A stretch of DNA of 64,000 nt from Stictocephala bisonia. Taxonomy: Eukaryota; Arthropoda; Insecta; Hemiptera; Membracidae. Made by a program: the position numbers and the translations under genes. Under the pieces are notes generated by a model. The model ran no database searches. It was given only the letters and a program-made list of their open reading frames with translations, and was not told the origin of the DNA. The stretch spans positions 434,001 to 498,000 of the forward strand of contig JAQJVL010000150.1 in assembly GCA_035578905.1 (NCBI GenBank), written 5' to 3'. Below, piece by piece: positions 46,815 through 58,079 of the stretch (its first letter is position 1; the number at the start of each line of letters is the position of its first letter).

Positions 46815-48024
46815 TAGGCCATGCCGAATGTGTGTCGAGTAGTTAGTTCTCCAGTTTTCAGTGCAGATGGCAGGGCCTGCACTCAAGTATGAACGTAGTA
46901 GGCCTAATTATTACTTTAGATACGCGTTATCTTAAATATACAGAGTGTTCCAAAAGTCCAGGGACGGTATTATATTGTTTAACCATTGCACGTAAAGCAA
47001 TAACCCTTTACAAATATATACCATACCTAAAAATCTACTCTTAAGGAGATATAAATGTTTTCCTCATACTGGGAATGGTCTACAAGGAATCACAAGAAAA
47101 CCTTAAATTTAAGTATAGGTCGATATGCATAACATCGTGCCGTAAATTATACCTCAAACAGTTAATTATAATCAAAATGGTGGCGCTCGAAAGTTTCAAT
47201 ACTGATCTTATTTGCATGTTCTAGGATGGCTTTATGATAACCATATCAGATGAAAATTTTAATGGAAGCATAGGTTGATATGTCCATTATCATCAAAAAC
47301 ATTTGAACCAGCAGAAAAGTCAGTAGATCAGTAGAAAAGTTTTAATGGAAGCATAGGTTGATATGTCCATTATCATAAAAAACCTTTGAACCAGCACTAT
47401 TTTTAACGGATAAAGCTTTTGAAGTGCAGTTTGCTACATTCTTCTTTGCTTGACTAGGCCTTTAAAATAATAGGTATATCAGCTTATATTAACACTTTTC
47501 TACTGACCCCTCGTAGATCGTTCCCATAGAAGAACAGCTGGGCACTGAATACATCTTAAAGTAGGTGTTTGTGTACAGTAACCATGTGTGAAGTTTTGTA
47601 GCTTCTCCTTATATGGTTATCATAAAATTAAGCCATTCTTGAACATGCACATAAGATCAGTATTGAAACTTCCGAGCGCTGCCATTTTGTTTAGAATTAA
47701 CCTTTTGCGGTATAATTTACGGCACGATGTTCTACTAATTAATACCTTTAAAATGTTTATCAACTGTGCTTACTTTTAAGATCTTCTTCTGACTCTTTGT
47801 GGACCATCCCCACATCCAATTATGATGGATAACATTTATATTTGCTTCAATACAGATTTGTATGTATTGTATACATTTGCAAAGTGTTATTGCTTTATGT
47901 GCAATGGTTAAACAAAGATAATACCGTCCCCGGACTTTTGGAACACACTGTATATACAACTAACTGCTACTGAGCCGTTAGTTTGGTCATATACAAGCTA
48001 CCTCTGTTTCTCCTTTCTCTGTGG
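46815..48024 (+). mobile_element. CACAGAGAA-family MITE, copy C, split by a hairpin element
   Basis: The left part (TGTGTCGAGTAGTTAGTTCT, then GTATGAACGTAG) ends at 46940. The family sequence resumes at 47951 with ACTAACTGCTACTGAGCCGT and finishes CCTCTGTTTCTCCTTTCTCT then GTGG. The interruption is exactly the element at 46941-47950. This nested arrangement shows which insertion is younger. Confidence 0.75.
46941..47950. mobile_element. TA-flanked hairpin element, 1010 bp
   Basis: The left end CAGAGTGTTCCAAAAGTCCA and the right end read on the other strand (CAGTGTGTTCCAAAAGTCCG) begin arms of roughly 310-350 bp. The arms share GGACGGTATTAT and GTTTAACCATTGCAC, and further inside TTTCAATACTGATCTTAT. 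TA sits directly outside both ends (46939-46940 and 47951-47952), a Tc1/mariner-type target duplication. The middle has a 50-bp segment twice (47258 and 47338: GGAAGCATAGGTTGATATGT). There is no transposase. Confidence 0.85.
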
Positions 48025-48583
48025 TTGTTCCTATCCTTATGAGGGTCCCTCTTTTTAAAGAAGGTAAAGAAGTTATAGATGTAGTCACCATATTGGATGT
48101 ACATTATACCCGTAATAGCAATGTTAAATGTGGAACAGCAATGCGACTTAACGAATAGTTGGAAAATTAAAGGCCTAATTTTTACGACGTTCGAAAGAAT
48201 GTAAAAGTTACTAACAATTCACTTTTTAAAATTGTTATTTTATTATTAATTTATTTTTTCATACAAATCATACACTAATAACATTGAATTCTATATTTTT
48301 AATTTCATCTCGCACGCACGCACACACACGCGCGCCGCGTCTCCACACATCCTGCAGACACATACAACAGATGTTGACTCACCAAGCTACCCTTCAGACA
48401 CATACGATTGAGTTGACCCACCCACCCACCCTGGCCGAAATGAAAGACTTCCACGCTGTAGAATTATCAGTGTCTTGACTTTTCTGATGTAATTAAGTAC
48501 AATGAGCTGCGGGATGGAAACAATATAGGCCTAATAAAAAAATATACATCAAACAATCAATCAATGCTATGGCTGTCCTATAA
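48025..48583. other. Spacer with dispersed-repeat and (CA/CG) microsatellite
   Basis: About 48080-48220 matches 16990-17125. A CGCACGCACGCACACACACG-type run is at 48311-48336. The open frame 48284-48478 is largely that low-complexity DNA. Confidence 0.45.
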
Positions 48584-48871
48584 CGATCCTTCCGGTTCTC
48601 TATCACATGTGTTCGATCGACGTGCATATATTACATTTCCGATGGTCAACCCTACCCTGCGTGGGAGCTGATCACGACCGATCCACTGCTGATACGTGCT
48701 GAGTCGCTTCCCAGAAGTCTGGCCCGCTGCTGGCATTCCCGGAAACTCACAGCTCCACTCTTTGAGTCTTCACCGCCATTCATTGACACTTCCTTTACCG
48801 AGTTGCGGAGTCTCATTAGAAGTCCAGATGTAGTACGTCTCTTTGTACAGACAACGGCAAACTCGTTCTGA
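48584..48871 (+). pseudogene. Unidentified open frame, possible gene or transposon relic
   Basis: A stop-free plus-strand frame of 95 codons lacks a convincing start. It includes DGQPYPAWELITTDPLLIRA and then ELRSLIRSPDVVRLFVQTTA before a TGA at 48869. The segment is about 50% GC, well above its surroundings, and its composition looks protein-like (helix-forming LRSLIRSPDVVRLF). I cannot name the family. A transposon C-terminal remnant or part of a host exon are both possible; chance is not excluded. Confidence 0.3.
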
Positions 48872-49829
48872 AGAAGGATTTATAAGAAAATGCATCATTC
48901 AATTAATCAACTAAATTTACATTGTCGGATGTTCTTTTACTTAAATCAGCTGTTCATTTATTCAATAAGCTAATCATTTACTCAATCAGCTGTTCATTTA
49001 CTTAATCACTGGCTCATTTACCAATGGATACTGAATTATCTAACTAACTTGGATCCTACATTAAAACCATGATTAGCCTTAGGCTTATATCTTGTTTACA
49101 ATATATTATGTCTCTGTTATAAAATATTTGTGCCAGTAATTTTGTTAGTTAGTGAGGTCTGCTTCTGGTTTAAAAGCTGGTTTAAACTACATAGATTTAA
49201 CTACTAGACCCCAAAACATAAGATGGTTAGACACAAAATTTAGCCTTGGATGAGAAATCCATCTTTTGTATATATAATCAATGATTGAAACAAATGTCAG
49301 TAAAGATATTTGTTTATACAAGAAATATAGAACGTTTAATTTAGAAGGCGGATATAAGACATTAAATATAAAAAATGCCGCAAAATCAAGACTAATATAG
49401 TTTTTGTTACTTTTGATCTTAGTAGTCTCCATCAATTATTTGTAAATTAATAATGATGAAAATGTTATATTTAGTCATGTTTTATGGTCATGATTCTAAA
49501 CTGAACAAGTAGGCTACATTCAATGCGACTTGATTTTGCTCAATTTATTGGCAAATTCAATTTAGCTGTATTCATATGAACTTGTAGAGTTAAAATTACA
49601 GACGCCATTGAAAAATAAATTTTAAAAGAATGTCATGTAACAATAATTTAAACAAAATTACTTCCAGAATTTAAATTATTACTGTTTTCGTTTATTTTAC
49701 ATCTACTGTTTTACTATTGAAAGATTACATCTGCTTATTATGTGCTTTTAGTTACAAGAATCTCGGCCAGTTTCTATTTTTCTTTGAATATTCCGAATGA
49801 ACTTGTTTTTTTAATTAATCAGCGATATA
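48872..49829. other. AT-rich spacer
   Basis: Nothing recognised apart from short repeats of TCATTTACT around 48950-49020. Confidence 0.5.
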
Positions 49830-50284
49830 CAGGATGGGAAAAAATATGGAAATGATTTCACAACTTTTGTATTACTTAAATTGTAAAAGTGAAATCTAAT
49901 ATGTGATCATTGTTACGAAGAAAATACTTTTTGACGCCATTAGCGACATTTCATCTTTTCAGGGGGACGGCCCGCGAGGATTTGAACGAAAATCTTCAAT
50001 TTAAGTCTAGATCGAGTTTGGTATCAAATGAAAGGTATATTCAAGAGAAACGAATTACCGCAAACCGGACTTCGAAAGATTTAATCCCCAGAGTTGTTGT
50101 CATTTTAATTTCAAAGTTACTTATTTGAACAAATTATTTCTCCACTATTTAACAATTTCAAGTAAATTATTCCGATTAAAAATTATACTTTATGGAACAC
50201 AATTATTAACACAAAAATTATCAAATTATCAATGGAAAAAATAACGTTGTAGTAAAAGCGTCTCCATATTTTTTCCACCCCGTG
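49830..50284. mobile_element. TA-flanked MITE, 455 bp
   Basis: The left end CAGGATGGGAAAAAATATGG and the right end read on the minus strand CACGGGGTGGAAAAAATATGG form about 25-bp inverted repeats flanked by TA at 49828-49829 and 50285-50286. It is non-coding; the open frame at 49910-50128 has no domain. Its interior (GGACGGCCCGCGAGGA, AATTTAAGTCTAGATCGAG, AATGAAAGGTAT) loosely parallels the 43862 and 46941 elements. Confidence 0.8.
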
Positions 50285-51149
50285 TAATGGAGGCCACTGT
50301 ACAGTAAGTTAAAATTGTGCACCAACTGGGTTCACTAAATGAGTTTGTCGTCTTTTTTTACGTGACTGTTAGTTATATTATTGAGGTTACATAGTTATTT
50401 TCTGTATCCTGATTGTTTTCGCCTACCGTTTAACGTATTGCTAGGAAAATTTTAGGGTAAGCATTACAATAACCGTTATCAATATTACTTTTAAAGTGAA
50501 CATTATATTACCATAATTTAATAAAATGCTGAAAAGTATTACGGTATTGTTTTTGTTACTTTGCTTTCTAATAAATTAAGACGTGTTTTTTACACAATGA
50601 CCATTACTTTAAAAAAAATTGTCTACCGAATTTTCTATGGGGTGGTCACTTGCCGTACTTGTATATGTGCACATGATGTATAAGGAAATGAAAATTATCC
50701 ATAGTAAACTTTGATGACATAAAAGTTGTAGATCAGCTGTCGAGGGCTTATCTAAATTACACGTACCTAGTTAGCTTTTCTCAAATTAACTAGGCCTATA
50801 TAGCATAGAAAATATGTCAATTGTGGTGAGCATTTTTTTATAAAAAGACCCGTTTCAATGTATTAAAAGAACTAATATAAAATAAATTATAGTGTAATAG
50901 TTCCGGCATTTTAGTAGATTAAAAAAGTAACTAAACTTACAACGAAATGTTCAAAATTTAAATTAGATCAATCTTACAATTAATTGTGAATAAAATCAAA
51001 TGTACAGACACCATAACATGGGGGGGGGGGGAATGAATTATAGGCCTACACAATCTAAAAATAAACATGCACAATAATTAATTGTGTTTAAATATTCTTA
51101 TATTTCATTTCTCCAGTTGTTTTCAGTTTTTTAATGTTGTTTCAAGAAC
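50285..51149. other. AT-rich spacer
   Basis: Nothing recognised. A run of about eleven G lies near 51020-51030. Confidence 0.5.
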
Positions 51150-51388
51150 AAAAATAACATTAATCATTGGTACAACCGTAACATGTTTAAAATAACATTC
51201 ATCATTGGTACAACCGTAACATGTTTAAAATAACATTCATCATTGGTACAACCGTAACATGTTTAAAATAACATTCATCATTGGTACAACCGTAACATGT
51301 TTAAAATAACATTCATCATTGGTACAACCGTAACATGTTTAAAATAACATTCATCATTGGTACAACCGTAACATGTTTAAAATACGCT
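51150..51388. repeat. 38-bp tandem array, 6 copies
   Basis: AAAATAACATTCATCATTGG then TACAACCGTAACATGTTT repeats at exactly 38 bp (CATTGG at 51165, 51203, 51241, 51279, 51317, 51355). The inner copies are identical; the first has TTAATC instead of TTCATC. Confidence 0.97.
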
Positions 51389-53578
51389 TCATTCCAATCA
51401 ACGATTGTAAAATGTTGTCAAAGATTGCAACAATTATACAAAACATAATTACAAGGTAATGACCATTACAAGGATTTCGCGACATGTTTTGGAAAACTAA
51501 AAGACAATCGAATTGCAGCGAGCACTTTTTGTTTCCGTAAAAAGTAGGCCTACACTAAATTGCCTTGGGAACATCATAACTAACATTGTTCTAAATAAAA
51601 AAAGTCAATTGAAAAACAATACTAAACACGACATTCAAGAGCCCAAACAATAAAGATACCCGACAACAAACAAATATTGTTCTTCTGAAGTCAAAGTTTG
51701 CAAAATTCTTTCGACCGTTGTTTCGGTCGAGTGGCCGCCGCCATATCGTAGGACGACCTGGACGCTGATTGGTCGGGAGATTTGATGACAGTGACAATAC
51801 TGCCACTAAGTAGGTCCCACACCACCTTCCTCTTGCGCAAACCGCTCAAACAATTCATTCATTTTTTATGAATGCACTTCCGATAGATACATTATTTGTC
51901 ATATGCCTAAGAAGTCAATCATAGAGTCTAATTTATTAGGCCTATTCTACACCTGACTCCACATATACAACCTACTTTGTTCGAACTATTCTCCCGAAAC
52001 TATTTTATTATTTATCTATATTCCCACAATTAATTATTAATTTATAAATTAAGTAAAATGACATTGTTACACTTTTGATTTTTTATTTTAGATATGGTGT
52101 CGAAACCAATTTTTCTATTGGTAATTTTTCATACCGAGGTGGAAACTGTTAATTTTGTTTGTTTGTAAGTAGCGAATAGTTAAATACACGATTGAAATTT
52201 CTCAAAACCACACTCTCTGTGTTTAAACACAGAATATAGACAGATATTCTGTGGTTTAAACCTTAGTTAGGCAAGTTCTTGAGGGATTGTTCTTCCTTAT
52301 TGTATGCAGAGTGTTTAAGACTTATTTTGTATAATAGGCTTAACTTATCGAAAATATGGCACCAACCGAGTAAAATATACTTAGGCCTACACCTGAGTCT
52401 AAAATATGTGAATAAATTTAAGTCCAAAATATCCAATTAAATCATATATTATTATTATTTCTCTTTATCTGGAGATCAGATAGTTAATGGGACCATTTTC
52501 CTTTGCGAAAAACGCCATATAAGTGAGTTTTTATCTTAAGAATTCGGCCCATTCTAATAATCGTATCGTATCACTTACAATGTCTTTTGAAAGTGAAGAA
52601 CTATTCTAGAGGACCATAAGTTTCTTTTTGAAAAAAAGAGTGTTTTTATACTTTTTTTACATTTGAATATGTGAAACTTTAAGTCTCATTCTTGATGACT
52701 TTACACTAAATATCTCATAATATCAACTAATGGTCCACTAGAATGAGCCTTTAAAAATTATGAAGTGTTCACTACATAACTCACCATAATAATAAACGAG
52801 AACGGTACAGTTGAAATAGAAACGCTTCTTTTGGCCCGCTGACGGTAACGTTGCATAGTTACTAAAGGGCTGTCGACTCTCCAGCAGTGACTCGGCAGTT
52901 TGGGGAACGGCCACCTAACCTAACAGGAAACAAGAGGCCGTTCCCGTTTGTAAATTTATATTGTATACATTTGCAAGATAAAGTTAGTTTCAAGTGTGTT
53001 TATGACAAACCACTAGAAAAGTGTAAAAATTGATTATTTTAAATTTCTATTGTTTTTTAAATGTTAAATGCCTAAATTTTCCTGAAACACAAAATTAACT
53101 TATTGTAACACTGTTACTAACCTCGTAAATTCTAATACAAAATGTGAAATAAAAACCAATTTTAAATTTCACACCATAAACTTAATGTTTCACAAATAAA
53201 ATGCATTATCAGTTTTCACTACACTTTTTAACATAAGTTGTTTTAAATATCTTACAACAAAATTATATTGCCAAGTACAAGAAGTGAGATATTAAAGAAA
53301 CGGCATTTTAAGAAACGGCTTTTAATGCAGTTTCGAAGCTTATATGAAATATAATTGTACAATTTTGAGGTGATTTCTAAATATATCTTGGAATAAATAA
53401 TCTGATGGTCACCGCTTCGTTTTCTTGTTTAGAAAAGAATATTTGCAACATGAACTAAACAAACCGATAACCTTAATAAGCTCGATGGGTCGATAATATG
53501 AGATATGATCAACAGACCAACAACCGGTTTCTTTCGGACCCATTGGCTTACTGTACTTCCAAAACGTCTTGATAGTAG
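51389..53578. other. Spacer with two notable palindromic spots
   Basis: No gene. About 51710-51840 is GC-richer (GTGGCCGCCGCCATATCG, CTGATTGGTCGGGAG with a CCAAT-box core). Overlapping palindromes lie at 52217-52253, and a 10-bp stem GGGAACGGCC/GGCCGTTCCC at 52903-52945. Confidence 0.45.
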
Positions 53579-53838
53579 GCACAGAGAAAAGGATCAGAAA
53601 TCGCTTTCCTTTAGCCGTAGCGAACGCAACAGTGGCAGCTATAAATAAATTGCAACTAATGTAAATCTTTATACATCTGTAGTAGTGATTATTATGTTTA
53701 TCCTCGAAGATTTGGGGGAATAAGGGAGTGACTGTCAATGTGTTGGTCCTGCCAGCGCATGGCAAACTGGAGAAATAACCACTCGACACACACTTAGCGC
53801 AATATTGGATGTGACCTCTATTTCTTTATTCTCTGTGG
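53579..53838 (-). mobile_element. CACAGAGAA-family MITE, full-length copy D
   Basis: This is the best-preserved copy, about 260 bp: left end CACAGAGAAAAGGA, right end TTCTTTATTCTCTGTG, giving short inverted repeats. Inside are CGCTTTCCTTTAGCCGTAGC and GGAGAAATAACCACTCGACA. AGTAGG occurs just outside both ends (left ...ATAGTAGG, right G-GAGTAGG), a likely target-site duplication. The open frame 53409-53789 runs through it by chance. Confidence 0.75.
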
Positions 53839-54437
53839 AGTAGGTAACTATGAAGTTATCCAGTTTTATAAAATTAAATTTTGTACTGACTCGTTTTGAA
53901 CAGATTTTTGCTTATCTCTTACGGACTTATTTCTATTTATTGTACTCAATTGTCTTTATGTACGCTGACTTACGTGTTACTGGATTACTGACGTAATATT
54001 GATAGACAGATGCCATCAAAATTATTATAAAATATTACGCCAAGTCGTTAATGTCTAATATTTATTAAACATTGTATGGCAAAGTTTGTATGGCATCTTT
54101 TATGTGTAGAATCATTTATTCTTTTACTTGCTTAGAGGCTATGTAGCCTTGTTACCATTTTGCAACTGTTAAAGTTCTAGTTCATTCCATAGAAATAGAA
54201 GAAAGGTCAAATAATAAAATTTACATTACAAAAATCACGAAAGACAAATATGTTTGTGTCATAGGCTGATTTGCTTATGGTGAAAGTCTTTATCAATTTA
54301 GCAACAAATATAGGTAAAATATTAGCTCTAAAAAATAATGGATAGGTAAAGAATCCTTGTTGTAGATATGGTTCAATATGAATCGCCAAAAGTGGTTGAT
54401 ATTATAAAGTGTGGAATTTGTAAGATAATATTTTGGA

Positions 54438-54440
<3 letters not shown>
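53839..54440. other. AT-rich spacer
   Basis: Nothing recognised. Confidence 0.5.

Positions 54441-54506
<66 letters not shown>
54441..54506. repeat. (TA)n microsatellite
   Basis: Pure TA run of about 65 bp. The YI-repeat open frames over it are by-products. Confidence 0.97.
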
Positions 54507-54509
<3 letters not shown>

Positions 54510-54721
54510 TTGTTAAGACAGGGAAGCGTTTTACTAAAGCCAGCTTATAAAGGAGGGAATATAATTCAACAGTCTTTTCAGGTGAGTCGTGTCTCGCCCA
54601 CACAAATAGCTCCATTTGTCCACTCCGCGTAAAACTGGGTGTCCATGCGACGGATTTACAGAGGTCCACGGTGGCCAATTAAAGGCTAGATTTATGGAGG
54701 CGAGACTGGCAACAGTCAAGT
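54507..54721. other. GC-richer block before the 92-bp satellite
   Basis: About 54570-54720 contains GGCCAATTAAAGGCTAGATT and TTATGGAGGCGAGACTGGC. It is less AT-rich than its flanks. A conserved non-coding element is possible, but nothing decisive is seen. Confidence 0.35.
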
Positions 54722-55748
54722 GTCTGACGTCGACCAGCTCAGAGACTGGTATTGGGTTTAACTGTTACCATACATATAGCGGTCTGTGTGTGACTGTCTA
54801 CAGCGATTCGCGGACTGTAGATCGATCAGCTCAAATACTGACATTGGGTTCAACTGATACCATACATATAGTGGTCTGAGTATGACTGGGTTCAGCGAGT
54901 CGCGGACTGTAGGTTGACCAGCTCAGAGACTGACAATGGGTTCAACTGATACCATACATATAATGGTCTGAGTACGACTGGCTACTACGAGTCGAGGACT
55001 GTAGGTTGACCAGCTCAGAGACTGACAATGGGTTCAAATGTTACCATACATATAGCGGTCTGGGAGTGACTGGATACAGCGAGTCGTGGACTGTAGATCG
55101 TTCAACTCAAAGACTGACAATGGGTTCAACTGATACCATACATATAGTGGTCTGGGTATGACTGACTACTACGAGTCGAGGACTGTAGGTTGACCAGCTC
55201 AGAGACTGACAATGGGTTCAACTGTCACCATACATATAGCGGTCTGGGTGTGACTGGCTACAGCGTGTCGCGGACTGTAGGTTGACCAGCTCAGAGACTG
55301 ACAATGGGTTCAACTGTCACCATACATATAGCGGTCTGGGTGTGACTGGCTACAGCGTGTCGCGGACTGTAGGTTGACCAGCTCAGAGACTGACAATCGG
55401 TTCAACTGTTACCGTACATATAGCGGTCTGGGTGTGACTGGCTACAGCGTGTCGCGGACTGTAGGTTGACCAGCTCAGAGACTGACAATGGGTTCAACTG
55501 TCACCATACATATAGCGGTCTAGGTGACTGGCTACAGCGTGTCGCGGACTATAGGTTGACCAGCTCAGAGACCGACAATGGGTTCAACTGTTACCGTACA
55601 TATAGTGGTCTGGGTGTGACTGGCTACAGCGTGTCGCGGACTGTAGGTTGACCAGCTCAGAGACTGACAATGGATTCAACTGTTACCGTACATATAGCGG
55701 TCTGGGTGTGACTGGCTACAGCGTGTCACGGACTGTAGGTTGACCAGA
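54722..55748. repeat. 92-bp satellite array, about 11 copies
   Basis: GACCAGCTCAGAGACTGACA recurs every 92 bp (55192, 55284, 55376 and so on), with CCATACATATAGCGGTCTGG and GACTGGCTACAGCG in each unit. Left copies are more diverged (CGAGTCGAGGACT forms) than the right ones. The array stops at the tail of the LINE at 55749. Confidence 0.96.
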
Positions 55749-55900
55749 TCAAATCAAATCAAATCGTTTATTGTTCATTGACATTTAACAATGTTTGGAA
55801 CATAGTCAATCAGTGTTTTTGTAAGGTCTAAAATGATTTAAAATACAATGATATATATAAGAACATCATTAAATATAACAGTCATACCTATCAGTGAAAA

Positions 55901-56341
55901 TCATTGATTGCTTAAGAACTCGTCTATTGAATAATAAGCCTTGTCTAAAAGATATTGTTTTAACCTGTTTTTGAAAACCCTATCACTATCACTTTTTCTA
56001 ATATTATCTGGGATGCTGCCAAATATGACCGGGCCAAGATATGCAGATGATTTCTGAAATATGGCTTTATGATGAAGAGGTATGATAAAATTATTTTTAT
56101 TTCTTGTATTGTAGGGATGACTATGGGTAGGGAAAAGACACTGATTTTTAAAAACAAATAGAGCATAAGTGTAAATGAATAAGGATGGAAGGGTTAAAAT
56201 AGATTGATCACGGAACACCTGCCTACAGCTGTCTCTAAATCTCAGACCGAAAACAATCCTAACTGCCCGTTTTTGAAGCTTGAAAACTCTATTAAATGAT
56301 GTTACTGGGGCCGTCCCCCAGAACATGATTCCATATGACAA
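55901..56341 (-). pseudogene. LINE reverse transcriptase, C-terminal region
   Basis: A separate frame reads LSYGIMFWGTAPV and then KLQKRAVRIVFGLRFRDSCR, PYNTRNKNNFIIPLH and RLKQYLLDKAYYSIDEFL before its stop. These blocks are typical of the post-thumb domain of insect Jockey/CR1-group elements. Relative to the upstream piece the frame is shifted, and roughly 80-100 residues normally found between the thumb and LSYGI are absent. An internal deletion near 56360-56400 therefore joined the two parts. Confidence 0.88.
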
Positions 56342-57378
56342 AACAGGAACAACGTATCCAAAATATATGATCCATGAATGTCGTCAATATAGTCTCCATG
56401 TAAGGAAAATTTTAGAATTTGTGTTTTTTCTTTATTCATTGACATATAGTTTTGTGAAAACCACTCACTGAGAGAGTTCAATGTAGTGGTTATTTGGATA
56501 TCCAGAAATGGCAGGTGATTTGCTTGCAATTCCACACTAGTGTCGTCGGCATATTGCACTACATGACCCACAATATTTCTACTTAAGTCATTGACGTAGA
56601 GCAAAAACAGGATGGGCCCAAGTATTGAGCCTTGTGGGACACCTGAATCGACTGGCAAGGAAGCTGAGAGAACTCGATCATAGCTATTTGTGATTTGGAC
56701 ACGCTGACTGCGATCTGAAAGGTAGGATCTGAACCACTTCAGGGACGTTCCTCTAACACCATACGCCTCCAACTTGTAGAGAAGTCTCTCATGATTTACA
56801 GTTTCGAAAGCTCGACTAAGATCACAGAAAATTCCTGCAGTAGACTGGTTATTGTCGATGGCTGTAATAACTTTCTGAAGAAATTCATTGATGGCGTCAG
56901 AAGTAGACTTTCCTTTAATAAATCAAAATTGAGTAGGACTCAGAAGATTATATTTACTTAAAAATTCAGTTAACCTGGTACAGATGAGGCGTTCAAAAAC
57001 CTTACTTACAGTTGGGAGAATGGAGACAGATCTATAGTCACTGAGAGATGATCTAGAGCCTTTCTTAAATATTGGAATAATTTTGGCCAGTTTCATATAT
57101 GAGGGGAATATACCTTGTGAAATGGAGTTATTAAAAAGAATAGTCAATGGAGTGGTAAGAGGAACAGCCACCGCTCTAAGAATTTTGGGAGATATGTCAT
57201 GAATGTCTGTAGATGTACTGGGTTTCAAAGACAATATAGCATTATGAACCTCAGAACAGGAAGCTGGAGAGATGAAGAAGCTGTAATGGGTCTGCACTGA
57301 AATATTATTGGAGGAAGAAACAGCAGGCGCAGACCAGTTTGGATGTTGATTAGTAGAACTGAAGTGATTGTTAAACAA
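56302..57378 (-). pseudogene. LINE reverse transcriptase, N-terminal and catalytic part (broken)
   Basis: From 57378 the frame reads HDISPKILRAVAVPLTTPLT, then LAKIIPIFKKGSRSSLSDYR and KVFERLICTRLTEFLSKYNL, the fingers and template-grip motifs. A TGA at 56923-56925 follows SPTQF where the family has glycine. The same frame then continues through DLSRAFETVNHERLLYKLEA to SGVPQGSILGPILFLLYVND and QYADDTS. The catalytic YADD lies at plus-strand 56542-56553 and is intact. After KEKTQILKF the frame runs into unrelated residues and stops at 56302, because of the deletion described for the C-terminal piece. Confidence 0.92.
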
Positions 57379-57405
57379 TTCTGCAACACAGACTTACATT
57401 TGATA

Positions 57406-58079
57406 CAATCTATATATTAGTCACTTTAAAAACTAAAATATATAGTTTTTAGCAAGTTTTTTCAAAAATTAAAAACGAGCAAGTTTTTAGAAAAAACACA
57501 CATTAAGTTGAAATAAATTGAAATATTACATGGATGTCGTGTTTTCATTTCGTAAAATGAGTTAAGAGTTAAAATACGCTTTGTCGTAAGTTATCAACTT
57601 TAAGGTAAGCTAAACTTCATAATTGTATTACTTAAGTAAATATAGTATTCATATTGTAACATAATATTTTTTTTATATTGAATTCTTTTATTTTCCCACA
57701 GTAGTAACCATGTAGGTATTCTCTATTTTACTCAACTACTAAGGTAAAACCTGGAGATTCCCCACTTAAAAACGCTATCCCCTTGTCGCTTCTAATCCTT
57801 AGCTAGTCCTGTTCCCGCTCATTAAGTTATAAAAAAATAACACCCAACAAAAAAACACAAATAATTGAAAATTATCAAAATAAACATACTAATTATTCAA
57901 GCGTGTATTTCAATAGCATCATGAATGGAAGAAAACTAAGTCATTTCATAAGCAACAATAAATTAATAAATGTCAATAAAAACTGTTATGTTCCTTAACA
58001 ATGTAAACTAAATAACCCAATACCATAGACGTGGTCACAGCTCCCCAACTACCTAACCTAAGATGGAAGGGATCATTTC
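57406..58079. other. AT-rich spacer
   Basis: Nothing recognised. Confidence 0.5.

Larger units (their letters stand above)
55749..57405 (-). mobile_element. 5'-truncated LINE (CR1/Jockey-like), minus strand
   Basis: The element ends in a pentameric tail (plus strand ATCAAATCAAATCAAATCG, 55748-55766), as in non-LTR elements with microsatellite 3' ends. Upstream on the minus strand are reverse-transcriptase coding pieces in order: fingers/palm 56923-57378, palm/thumb 56302-56772, C-terminal region 55901-56341. The endonuclease and ORF1 are missing. One in-frame stop and one frame-changing deletion make it non-functional. The tail joins directly to a 92-bp satellite unit, so it inserted into or at the edge of that array. 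Confidence 0.9.

Noticed and set aside
53409..53789. 126-codon minus-strand open frame
   Set aside because: It runs from unique DNA into a MITE copy and has no domain. The other MITE copies do not preserve the frame.
54368..54678. Tyr-Ile-rich open frames at the TA tract
   Set aside because: The repeated YI comes from (TA)n. No domain or start context supports them.
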